Source: Bacteroidaceae bacterium (GTDB taxonomy: Bacteria; Bacteroidota; Bacteroidia; Bacteroidales; Bacteroidaceae). Taken from it: a stretch of DNA of 64,000 nucleotides. Shown here one piece after another: positions 55,462 through 64,000 of this stretch. The position numbers and the translations under genes were made by a program. Numbering within the stretch: position 1 is the first letter of the stretch; each line of letters starts with the position of its first letter. The stretch is from NCBI GenBank assembly GCA_016284045.1, contig JAEEOB010000058.1, positions 1 to 64,000 of the forward strand. The letters are read 5' to 3'. The notes beneath the pieces are model-generated. The model was not told the DNA's origin. It worked only from the letters and a program-made list of their open reading frames with translations, and did no database searches.

Positions 55462-55512
55462 TTGTGGACAGATTTGGGCTGCTTGCAACCACACAAAAAA
55501 ATGCTAAAACGA
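55462..55512 (+). ncRNA. SAM-II riboswitch candidate in the metK leader
   Basis: TTGTGGACAGATTTGGGCTGCTTGCAACCACACAAAAAAATGCTAAAACGA. P1 TGTGG (55463-55467)/CCACA (55489-55493) plus SAM-II-type conserved GATTT, CTTGCA and GCTAAA blocks in the right order, located before metK. Confidence 0.75.
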
Positions 55513-55617
55513 CATGAATCAGTTTATTATACGGCTCCCACCGACAATAAAGTTCATGCCACTGCATCTCCCCTTTTCTCCCACACTTTTAATTTTTCTA
55601 TTTTATATATTTAAAGT

Positions 55618-56913
55618 ATGGGCTATTTATTTACTTCAGAATCAGTTAGTGAAGGTCATCCTGACAAAGTGGCTGACCAGATTTCAGATGCCGTCCTAGA
55701 CAACCTTTTGGCTTACGACCCAAATTCTAAAGTGGCGTGCGAAACCTTGGTGACAACCGGACAGGTTGTACTCGCAGGGGAGGTGAAATCGAATGCATAT
55801 ATCGACTTGCAGGAGGTGGCGCGCGACACCATCCAACGAATCGGATATACTAAGGCAGAATATCAATTCGACTCCAAGAGCTGTGGAGTTTTTTCTGCTA
55901 TTCATGAACAGAGTGAAGACATCAACCGAGGAGTAGAAAGAGATAATCCGGAAAACCAAGGAGCAGGAGACCAAGGGATTATGTTCGGATATGCAACCAA
56001 CGAAACGGACAACTTCATGCCGCTCCCGCTTGAACTCAGTCATCATATCCTGCGTACACTTGCGGCTATCAGGAAAGAGGGAAAGATAATGACATATCTC
56101 AGACCAGACTCTAAAAGCCAGGTCACTGTGGAATATGCTGAGGATGGAAAGCCTGTCAGAATCCATACGATTGTCGTTTCAACACAGCACGATGAATTCA
56201 TCCTGCCTGACGACAACAGTGAAGAGGCACAGAAGGCTGCTGATGAGAAAATGCTTGAAACCATCCGACACGATGTAAAGAACATTCTCATACCACGAGT
56301 TGTAGAGGAAATCGATAATCCTGAGGTAAAAGCTCTGTTCGATACTGACATTATTTATCATGTCAACCCGACTGGCAAGTTCGTCATTGGAGGACCTCAT
56401 GGAGATACAGGACTCACAGGAAGGAAGATAATCGTGGACACCTATGGAGGTAAAGGTGCACACGGAGGTGGTGCATTCAGCGGTAAAGATCCATCAAAGG
56501 TGGACCGTTCTGCTGCATACGCCGCACGACATATCGCTAAGAATCTGGTGGCAGCTGGAGTGGCTGACGAGATTCTCGTACAGCTCAGCTATGCCATTGG
56601 TGTGGCAGAACCCCTCAGCATTTATGTCAATACCTACGGAAAGTCACGTCTCAATCTTTCCGACACCGAGATTGCTGAAAGGATAAAACCTATATTCACA
56701 CTTAGACCTAAGGAGATTGAAGATCGCCTGAAGCTTAGGAATCCCATCTATAGCGAGACAGCAGCTTATGGGCATTTCGGACAACCTTCACGCATCGTAA
56801 CCAAGCATTTTCAAAACCGATACGAAGGAGACAAGCAGCTGGAAGTGGAACTCTTCACATGGGAAAAGCTCGATTTTGTGGATATCATTAAAAGGGAATT
56901 CAACTTAGTTTAA
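55618..56913 (+). CDS. metK: S-adenosylmethionine synthetase
   Basis: [54 protein letters not shown]. Confidence 0.97.
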   Translation: MGYLFTSESVSEGHPDKVADQISDAVLDNLLAYDPNSKVACETLVTTGQVVLAGEVKSNAYIDLQEVARDTIQRIGYTKAEYQFDSKSCGVFSAIHEQSEDINRGVERDNPENQGAGDQGIMFGYATNETDNFMPLPLELSHHILRTLAAIRKEGKIMTYLRPDSKSQVTVEYAEDGKPVRIHTIVVSTQHDEFILPDDNSEEAQKAADEKMLETIRHDVKNILIPRVVEEIDNPEVKALFDTDIIYHVNPTGKFVIGGPHGDTGLTGRKIIVDTYGGKGAHGGGAFSGKDPSKVDRSAAYAARHIAKNLVAAGVADEILVQLSYAIGVAEPLSIYVNTYGKSRLNLSDTEIAERIKPIFTLRPKEIEDRLKLRNPIYSETAAYGHFGQPSRIVTKHFQNRYEGDKQLEVELFTWEKLDFVDIIKREFNLV

Positions 56914-56959
56914 GGCTTTGCCAAACCTTCAAACCGTCTAACAGCATAACTGCAAGAAA

Positions 56960-57748
56960 TTGCCAAGTTTTTTCAAGACATATTCCGACACCATCAACTC
57001 CATCATCGACTCTCTGGCTGCGATGCCGGCATGTGAGCCGACGGATAGTCTGCGCAAGAGTGTAGAGGGTATTTCAAGAAGTCAGAGCGTGGGTTTCACT
57101 TCATGGACTGTCACTTTTGTACTCGCGCTGACTGTCATGGTGTTTGTCATCATCTATCGTCAAAGGCAGTATATTGCGTACCGCATCCGAGACTTCTTCT
57201 CACCCGAAGAGCTATACACATTCTCAAAGCCACAGGCTGTGTCGAACAACTATTTCACGCTTACAACACTCTTGCTGCTCACTTGCTGCTCACTGGGACT
57301 CATCTTGAGCGTGCATTCCACTATTTATCATGATGGGGAACTGCTGGCAATGCCAAACGAAAGCCAAAGCGCAGGATTAAGTCTTGCCTTAAAAACTAGT
57401 GCGCTGATATTCCTGTTTTTTATCGTCAAGGGAATACTATACGCACTCATCAACTGGGTGTTTTTCCGACATGATCTGAATGTCAGATGGAACAGCTCTT
57501 TTTTCTTTCTCACGGGAGTGTTTTGCTTCCTTTTATACCCTTTTGCACTCATTGAGCTCTTTGCCCGTTTTCCGGAAAAATTGCTAACTCTGATTTTACT
57601 TTTTTTGTTCATTCTGTACGAAATATTGCTGTTTTATAAGCTAATTGTAAACTTTAAGGCTAAGAAACATGGTGTTTTGCTGATTTTTTTGTATTTTTGC
57701 GCCGTCGAAGTGTTGCCTGCCCTTTTGGTACTGCAAAAAATCCGATAA
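56960..57748 (+). CDS. DUF4271-like membrane protein
   Basis: Multiple TM segments, position between metK and hemD as commonly seen in Bacteroidota. Confidence 0.7.
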   Translation: MPSFFKTYSDTINSIIDSLAAMPACEPTDSLRKSVEGISRSQSVGFTSWTVTFVLALTVMVFVIIYRQRQYIAYRIRDFFSPEELYTFSKPQAVSNNYFTLTTLLLLTCCSLGLILSVHSTIYHDGELLAMPNESQSAGLSLALKTSALIFLFFIVKGILYALINWVFFRHDLNVRWNSSFFFLTGVFCFLLYPFALIELFARFPEKLLTLILLFLFILYEILLFYKLIVNFKAKKHGVLLIFLYFCAVEVLPALLVLQKIR

Positions 57749-57875
57749 TAGAGGATTGGGATTTGACTGTTTAAATGGGCGGACGGCTGACTATAATTTT
57801 GCTTATAAGCGTTCTAGTTGAAACTAAAAGATTTAATTAAGGATACCGACATTCAGCCGGCAAATTATCAAGTAA

Positions 57876-58616
57876 ATGACTCCTAAAATTCTTATTTCAC
57901 AACCTAAACCGCAAGTGGCTAAGTCCCCATATTTTGATTTAGAGGAAAAATATGGATTGGAGATGGTTTTCAGGCCTTTTATTAAAATTGAACCGATGGC
58001 GGCTAAAGATTTCCGCCAACAGAAAGTGTCTATCGATGGACACACTGCTGTTGTCTTTACGTCAAGACATGGAATCGACCATTTCTTTCAGCTTGTAAAA
58101 GAACTTCGTGTGGTCATCAAGTCCGATATGAAATATTTCTGTAAGTCGGAGCAGGTGGCATTATATATTCAGAAATACGTGCAATACAGAAAGCGCAAAG
58201 TGTTTTTCCCCGAGACGGGACTGATTGATGACCTCATTCAGATCATGATGAAACATCCTGATGAAAACTACTTTGTGCCACAGTCATCAGCGCACAACGA
58301 TGACCTTAAGCATAAGCTTGATGAGGTAGGGCTAAAACACGACGAGGCAGTAATGTACTATACCGTCAGCAATGACTTCACACCAGACGAGCCTTTTGAC
58401 TACGACATGCTCGTTTTCTTTAGTCCGGAGGGAATCAACTCTCTTGTGAAAAACTTTCCGGATTTCCATCAGGACAGAGTTGCTATTGCATGTCTTGGTC
58501 AGAAAACAATTGAGGCGGCGGAGGCTGCAGGACTCAGAGTCGATATGAAGCCGACTCCAACTCTAAGGTCTGTTCCTGCTATCATTGAGGATTACATCAA
58601 GAATCATAGAAAGTGA
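57876..58616 (+). CDS. hemD: Uroporphyrinogen-III synthase
   Basis: KILISQPKPQVAKSPYFDLEEKYGLEMVFRPFIKIEP; VVFTSRHGIDHFF; FFSPEGINSLVKNFP; IACLGQKTIEAAEAAGLRVDMKPT. Confidence 0.85.
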   Translation: MTPKILISQPKPQVAKSPYFDLEEKYGLEMVFRPFIKIEPMAAKDFRQQKVSIDGHTAVVFTSRHGIDHFFQLVKELRVVIKSDMKYFCKSEQVALYIQKYVQYRKRKVFFPETGLIDDLIQIMMKHPDENYFVPQSSAHNDDLKHKLDEVGLKHDEAVMYYTVSNDFTPDEPFDYDMLVFFSPEGINSLVKNFPDFHQDRVAIACLGQKTIEAAEAAGLRVDMKPTPTLRSVPAIIEDYIKNHRK

Positions 58617-58641
58617 GAGTGTAAGCCATAATAATTATACA

Positions 58642-59034
58642 ATGAATTTTACTTTTCCAAAAAAAGAACGGATCTGTAGAAAAATCATTATAGACAAACT
58701 GTTTAGCGGCGGAAACACAGCAATGACTGTGTTTCCGCTACGTGCTATTTTCATGACTGAACACCTCAATGACGACGACAAATACCCTGTTCAGGTAATT
58801 GTTAGTGTGTCTAAAAGAAGGATGCGGCGTGCAGTTGACCGTAACAGGCTTAAACGACAAATCAGAGAGGCCTACAGGCTCAACAAGAACCAGCTTCTGA
58901 AATACTGCAACGAACATGAGGTAAAGCTTTATATTGCCTTTGTGGCTTTAGCAGAAGAAGCATGCCAAACCGACAAGGTTGAACACAGCATGATTAAACT
59001 CCTTAGAAAAACTCAGGAAAAAATATGTGAATAA
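58642..59034 (+). CDS. rnpA: Ribonuclease P protein component
   Basis: [27 protein letters not shown] signature. ATG at 58642 ([14 protein letters not shown]) preferred over the ORF-track start at 58585. Confidence 0.92.
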   Translation: MNFTFPKKERICRKIIIDKLFSGGNTAMTVFPLRAIFMTEHLNDDDKYPVQVIVSVSKRRMRRAVDRNRLKRQIREAYRLNKNQLLKYCNEHEVKLYIAFVALAEEACQTDKVEHSMIKLLRKTQEKICE

Positions 59035-59039
59035 ACATT

Positions 59040-59360
59040 ATGCACTTCCTTCTTCTTCCTTTTAAATTATTCTTCAAATGGATCGGGAAAATCATCACCT
59101 GGATTCTCCTGCTCCCCATTTATTTTTACAAGAAGTGCATTTCACCGTTCACTCCTCCAGCATGTCGCTATCGTCCCACATGCTCAACTTATGCCATCCA
59201 GGCACTCAAGAAGCACGGACCCGTCAAAGGGCTTTATCTCGCTGTTTGGCGTATCCTTCGTTGTAATCCATGGGGAGGATATGGCTACGACCCTGTGCCC
59301 GATGAATTTCATTGGAATCTCAAATACCTGAAAAAATACCAACGAAAGGAAGATTTCTGA
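59040..59360 (+). CDS. yidD: YidD-type membrane protein insertion efficiency factor
   Basis: [34 protein letters not shown]...[18 protein letters not shown]. Confidence 0.95.
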   Translation: MHFLLLPFKLFFKWIGKIITWILLLPIYFYKKCISPFTPPACRYRPTCSTYAIQALKKHGPVKGLYLAVWRILRCNPWGGYGYDPVPDEFHWNLKYLKKYQRKEDF

Positions 59361-59432
59361 TTTATAAAAAACTCCAGATTTCCTGAAATCCTCCAATGCC
59401 GTTAAAACCTCCCATTCATCCAATCAGCATAA

Positions 59433-59466
59433 TCCCCAAAATCTCCTAGTCCCCAAAATCTCCTAG
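59433..59466. repeat. 17-bp perfect tandem duplication
   Basis: TCCCCAAAATCTCCTAG x2. Confidence 0.9.
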
Positions 59467-59511
59467 AACTTCTTGGATTCTCTTATAACGGCAAAAACCA
59501 TCCAAAAAACA

Positions 59512-59552
59512 AAGGCAACGATCCCTCACGAATCATTGCCTTCCTATTTTTA
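59512..59552 (+). terminator. Terminator downstream of yidD
   Basis: AAGGCAACGAT ... ATCATTGCCTT (one mismatch) followed by CCTATTTTT. Confidence 0.65.
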
Positions 59553-59754
59553 ACCTAAACCTTAACTATGAAAAATCTTTTTTCAAATGCAAAGATGGGA
59601 ATAAAGTTTTTAATTACAAAATTTTAGGGTGATTTTTTTTCAAAAAGACATGTATTTTTTTTTTATGGAAGCAAAAAGCAGATAATATGTGCCAAAAGGT
59701 AATGTTTGTTTTGCATTTTTTATGTAATTTTGCAAAAAAGGAAAAAGCACAATC

Positions 59755-61014
59755 ATGACTGAACAAGAGAAGGAATTTATCAGAATCCATCGCAATGAGG
59801 ATGTGAGGGAGCTACTGCTGAAATATAAAACGGTTACAGGTCTAAATATTCGTGCAGTTGCTGTGCAAATTAAGGGGTGGCAGACGGCGCACAGGAAACT
59901 GCCTACCTGGGCTGCGGTCAATGGCATTCGCTATCCCGAACACCTCTCGTTGGAGCAATGTTCATCCGAACTGACTGCACGCTATAAAGGAGAGGTGATA
60001 GAACGGATGGTGAAACTGGTGATAACAGACAATATGAATGATAGCAGCTCATTGGATTCCAATGCAGGTCAGCAAGAACTCATACGTTTTACCGACCTCA
60101 CCGGTGGATTTGGCGTTGATGCAACGATGATAGCCAAAACGCTGGGAAATTGCCACACCACATTCGTGGAGCGCAGTGAGGAACTGTGTCAGATTGCAAG
60201 CCATAATTTTCCATTGCTCGGGGTTTGCCCTGTTGATGTGGTCTGCGCCGACTGCCAGTCCATGCTGAATGAGCTCCATCCTCAGCATGTGCTATTCATT
60301 GACCCGGCACGACGAGATAACCACGGGAGAAAGACTGTTGCTATAGAAGACTGTACACCAGATATCTGCGTACTAAACAGGCTGCTTTTAGAAAAAGGAG
60401 AGGTGGTGATGGTGAAGCTGTCTCCTATGTTAGACTTGTCTTTGGCATCTCGTACACTGACAGATATACGCGAGATTCACATTGTCGGAGTGAATGGAGA
60501 GTGTAAAGAGATTCTCATGGTCTTGAGCTCTCTGCCGGCATTGAATTCACCTTTATCTATTCACTGTGTGAACATCACGTCAGAACATACTGACATCTTT
60601 GCCTTCTCTCCCGACAGCGAGAAGATGTCAGAGCCACAATATGCTCATCAGATGGGTCCTTATCTTTATGAGCCAAATTCTTCCATTCTCAAAGCTGGGG
60701 CATTCAAAAGTGTGGGTATTGAGTATGGGGTTGAGAAACTGCATCGGCATAGTCATCTCTACACTTCTTCTGAGAAATGCAAAGATTTTCCAGGAAGAAT
60801 ATTCGAAGTAGTTGAGGTATTTCCTTTCAACAAGACGGGAATAAAGCTGCTTCGCAACAGGGTTGGCAAGGCTAATATTACGGTAAGGAATTTCCCTCTC
60901 TCTGTAGATGAGCTCCGTAAACGCATGAGCATAAAAGAGGGTGGCGAAGACTATATCTTCGCCACTACACTTTGGGATGTATCACGCGTGCTGATACTCT
61001 GCAGGAAACTTTAA
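59755..61014 (+). CDS. SAM-dependent methyltransferase (THUMP-like/RNA methyltransferase family)
   Basis: FTDLTGGFGVDATMIAKTLGNCHTTFVER; VLFIDPARRDNHGRKTVAIEDCTPD. Confidence 0.78.
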   Translation: MTEQEKEFIRIHRNEDVRELLLKYKTVTGLNIRAVAVQIKGWQTAHRKLPTWAAVNGIRYPEHLSLEQCSSELTARYKGEVIERMVKLVITDNMNDSSSLDSNAGQQELIRFTDLTGGFGVDATMIAKTLGNCHTTFVERSEELCQIASHNFPLLGVCPVDVVCADCQSMLNELHPQHVLFIDPARRDNHGRKTVAIEDCTPDICVLNRLLLEKGEVVMVKLSPMLDLSLASRTLTDIREIHIVGVNGECKEILMVLSSLPALNSPLSIHCVNITSEHTDIFAFSPDSEKMSEPQYAHQMGPYLYEPNSSILKAGAFKSVGIEYGVEKLHRHSHLYTSSEKCKDFPGRIFEVVEVFPFNKTGIKLLRNRVGKANITVRNFPLSVDELRKRMSIKEGGEDYIFATTLWDVSRVLILCRKL

Positions 61015-61042
61015 TAATATAATATATAAATTTCCAAATAAA

Positions 61043-61843
61043 TCATGGCTGCTTTCCAATGTAGGCGAGAATTCCTCCATCTACATAGAGCACATGACCA
61101 TTGACTGCGTCGGAAGCAGCTGATGCAAGGAACACTGCCGGTCCGCCTAGCTCTTCGGGGTTAAGCCACCGTCCAGCAGGAGTTTTGGCGCAGATGAATG
61201 AGTCAAACGGATGACGGCTTCCGTCAGGCTGACGCTCACGTAGCGGGGCGGTCTGAGGGGTGGCGATATAGCCGGGGCCGATGCCATTGCACTGGATATT
61301 ATATTCACCATACTCGGAACAGATGTTGCGGGTCAGCATTTTCAGACCGCCCTTAGCGGCTGCGTAAGCGCTCACTGTCTCGCGACCGAGTTCAGACATC
61401 ATGGAGCAGATGTTGATGATTTTGCCGGCACGGCGCTCCATCATCTCAGGAAGCACGGCTGACGATACGATGAAAGGAGCAACGAGATCCACATCTATCA
61501 CTTGCTGGAATTCAGCACGTTTCATCTCATGCATCGGGATGCGCTTGATGATGCCGGCGTTGTTAACCAGAATGTCGATTTGTCCAACCTCCTTATGAAT
61601 CCTGTCCACGAGTGCCTTTACATCGTCCTCTTTCGTCACGTCGCACACATAGCCATGAACGTTTGATATACCTGCCTCCTTGTAGTTGGCGAGACCGCGA
61701 TCCAAAGCTGCCTGGTTGATGTCGTTGAAGATGATGTTTTTGATGCCTGCTTCCACAAACGCCTTTGCGATGTTGAAGCCAATACCGTAAGATCCGCCGG
61801 TAATCCAGGCGTTCTTACCTTCAAGTGAAAACATATTTGCCAT
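61043..61843 (-). CDS. SDR family oxidoreductase, gluconate 5-dehydrogenase-like
   Basis: NAWITGGSYGIGFNIAKAF, DILVNNAGIIKRIPMHEM, SAYAAAKGGLKMLTRN, GPGYIATPQTAPLR. Confidence 0.88.
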   Translation of the reverse strand: MANMFSLEGKNAWITGGSYGIGFNIAKAFVEAGIKNIIFNDINQAALDRGLANYKEAGISNVHGYVCDVTKEDDVKALVDRIHKEVGQIDILVNNAGIIKRIPMHEMKRAEFQQVIDVDLVAPFIVSSAVLPEMMERRAGKIINICSMMSELGRETVSAYAAAKGGLKMLTRNICSEYGEYNIQCNGIGPGYIATPQTAPLRERQPDGSRHPFDSFICAKTPAGRWLNPEELGGPAVFLASAASDAVNGHVLYVDGGILAYIGKQP

Positions 61844-61986
61844 AGATTCGTAGTTTTTTTAATGGTTTTTTCTTTCTTTTTTGCAAATTTACAGAAAAAA
61901 ATTCATATTTCCCTGTAAGAATGAAAAAAAGATAATATGTTATATCCTTTTTACTGTTGCTAAATACTTTAAAACAAAAGGAAAAA

Positions 61987-62943
61987 CTATTTTCTCATGA
62001 TTTGTTTGTATTTCTTATAGATAAATCGAAGTGTTTTGCCTAGCCAGGTATAGCGGATTCCCCAGTCGCGGATGGCGAGTTTGAATAGCTGCTCTTTCTC
62101 TTCGTCCTTTTCAGCTGTCTGATGAGTGATGACTATGGCATGATTCAGCGGTTCACGGTCAAACTCATAACGCTGAAGCCATCTGTTGCCGCGGAAATGG
62201 GTGCCGCTGTCAAGACCGATATTCCTCACAAGCGTATGGTAAGGTGTCAGGCAAAGGCCTCCTGCCTTGTATATGGCGATTTCCCAACAGATATCCCAGG
62301 GAATCGGGTTTTTATCAAGCGATTTCAGACAGGGAAACACGCCATCGTACTGCATTGAGTTCATATCTTCCTCTGTCATGCCTGCCAAGGCATCAACACG
62401 ACTTTGATAGTGGGTGAAATGTTGCTTCCATTTCGATGACCATGTGCCCCAGCCCCAGCCCGACATATGGGGGGTGAAATAAAATTCCTCACCATCATCA
62501 CAGGGGAGGTCTAGATTGGTGAACCCGGATACGTGCATCACCTTTTCGTCGTCTTTATAGATATAGAACGCTTGGTTCATATAGTCGAGAAAGAAGGGCG
62601 AAGTGACGATGTCATCCTCCAATACAATGATGGTGTCGTGATGTTCAAGAACATAACTGATTCCCTCTATGATATTACGTTCCAGATAGATGTTCTTTGG
62701 ACGTTCCACGATGGTCATGCTTTTTAGCGAATGTGTGGTCTGAACTTCTTGCTCCACATCATGGAGAAGTCTCCTTACCTCATTCACTTGCTCCCATGAC
62801 CGTTCGTCTTTTCCACCATCGCTGAACACATATATGTCAGTTTCTGATGCATGCTGGTTATGCATCAGAGCCTCCAACGTTTTGCGAGTGTTGTCGGCGC
62901 GGTTGTAAACGAATATGGCTACAGGAGAATACTTTATCATCAA
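61987..62943 (-). CDS. Glycosyltransferase family 2-like protein
   Basis: SPVAIFVYNRADNTRKTLEALMHN; TIIVLEDDIVTSPFFLDYMNQAF; GWGWGTWSSKWKQH. Confidence 0.78.
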   Translation of the reverse strand: MMIKYSPVAIFVYNRADNTRKTLEALMHNQHASETDIYVFSDGGKDERSWEQVNEVRRLLHDVEQEVQTTHSLKSMTIVERPKNIYLERNIIEGISYVLEHHDTIIVLEDDIVTSPFFLDYMNQAFYIYKDDEKVMHVSGFTNLDLPCDDGEEFYFTPHMSGWGWGTWSSKWKQHFTHYQSRVDALAGMTEEDMNSMQYDGVFPCLKSLDKNPIPWDICWEIAIYKAGGLCLTPYHTLVRNIGLDSGTHFRGNRWLQRYEFDREPLNHAIVITHQTAEKDEEKEQLFKLAIRDWGIRYTWLGKTLRFIYKKYKQIMRK

Positions 62944-63116
62944 CTTGAAGGGATTTACTTTAAGTATGTCAAAAATAGGAAGTTATAAATACTTTTGGGA
63001 GTTTAAATGGAAAGGCTTTTTGAATCCCAACCCACGCATGAAATAACAGTAGTTGCTGTAGAGACACCCTGCTTGGCATATAAATAGATTCCGTACTATG
63101 CCTATCATCCCCAAAA

Positions 63117-63929
63117 CTATGAACTAATCCTCAGTTTCCCCACGTGGAGGTTGACGGATTCGATGTCGGGGAGTTGCATATAATCACCATATTTGAGTGT
63201 CAGAACTTTATGAGTGTCTTTGGGTACTGGGAACATCCGTCCTTCAAACTCCATTTCAGTGAGCGGTAAGATATCCTCCAAGTGCCGAGGGTCATGGTAG
63301 GGAATGCCTAGTCCGTAGGTCTCCCGTGCATGGCTCAGTTTACATATCATTTTAAGAACGGGATGCACAACAAAACGATTGAAGCGTGTGAAAAGCCTCA
63401 CTTTCCACATCTCTTTATTGCCCTCACCCATGCGGTTCATGATTTTATACACATGCCCTTGGGTTTTCTCCGACAGCAGATGCGCCCACAGTGGTTGTTT
63501 ATAAAATGGAAAGATGTCGATATAGATTCCACGTTCTTTCCACACACGGTCGTAGCGGTTGCTCTCAGCAAGGAAAGAACGTCGATCGCGCACTTTTGAA
63601 TAGAAGAAAAAATAGTTGGGGTCGGTTTTAACCGACTGAAGTGCCATTGTGTCAGGAAGTTCCCTTGGCAGCACTTTCATCAGACGGTTGTAGTCGGGGA
63701 GGAGCATCTCAATGTCAAGATCATCGTCCCAAGGAATGAAACCTTTGTGCCGTGCTGCCCCGATGAGTGTGCCACTGCTGAGCCAATAGGAAATATTGTG
63801 CTTTTTGCAGATGCGGTCCACCTCGATGAGCAGTTCAAGCATCCTCAGCTGTTGGCGACGCAATAACGACCCGTCGGGATTGAAACGGGCTCTTAAGTTT
63901 TCTTGGTCTATTTCAGGACAGTTGTTCAT
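63117..63929 (-). CDS. LicD family phosphotransferase (second copy)
   Basis: ICKKHNISYWLSSGTLIGAARHKGFIPWDDDLDIEMLLPDYNRL. Confidence 0.9.
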   Translation of the reverse strand: MNNCPEIDQENLRARFNPDGSLLRRQQLRMLELLIEVDRICKKHNISYWLSSGTLIGAARHKGFIPWDDDLDIEMLLPDYNRLMKVLPRELPDTMALQSVKTDPNYFFFYSKVRDRRSFLAESNRYDRVWKERGIYIDIFPFYKQPLWAHLLSEKTQGHVYKIMNRMGEGNKEMWKVRLFTRFNRFVVHPVLKMICKLSHARETYGLGIPYHDPRHLEDILPLTEMEFEGRMFPVPKDTHKVLTLKYGDYMQLPDIESVNLHVGKLRISS

Positions 63930-64000
63930 TCTGTTTCAGCTTTAAACAAAATAACTTAGACACTGTTCTTTAGGATTCATCTTGTCTTCTCGTATCCTTA

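Noticed and set aside
55550-55575. Cobalamin riboswitch 3' motif (GCCACTG) in the metK leader
   Set aside because: Only an isolated heptamer; no B12-box or surrounding conserved elements. The SAM-II-like signal is far better supported.
59571-59630. Short 19-aa ORF (MKNLFSNAKMGIKFLITKF) after the yidD terminator
   Set aside because: Preceded by an interesting TAACCTAAACCTTAACT leader, but too short and unsupported to call a gene.
1-64000. tRNA/rRNA genes
   Set aside because: No convincing cloverleaf or rRNA sequence was recognised in the intergenic regions by eye; tRNAscan-SE or Infernal would be needed to be certain.

Overview
This window is a gene-dense segment of a Bacteroidota chromosome, probably Prevotella-like. 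That assignment rests on protein family content and on TAnnTTTG-type promoters; the species was not determined. Most of it is housekeeping: M16 peptidase, SOTCase, DEAD helicase, polA, deoC, dtd, uvrC, argS, prmC, recX, dusB, metK, hemD, rnpA and yidD. Envelope and glycan genes are interspersed (GT2/GT4/GT9, two LicD, a Kdo-kinase-like protein, DUF2723, DUF3943). The most unusual region is about 45.4-55.1 kb. It is a co-oriented ten-gene island encoding a stand-alone TerY-C zinc ribbon, an atypical Ser/Thr kinase with zinc ribbon, a TerY-like vWA protein, two PP2C phosphatases, two FHA/zinc-ribbon proteins, a LytTR protein, an acidic single-TM protein and an exported caspase-like peptidase. 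I interpret it as an expanded 'TerY-phosphorylation triad' with a protease output. Other notable signals are a probable SAM-II riboswitch before metK, three parS-like sites near uvrC and dtd, an 18-bp palindrome overlapping the predicted uvrC promoter, a 187-bp MITE-like element, and several intergenic repeat families. All family calls come from reading motifs by eye. No database search was run.
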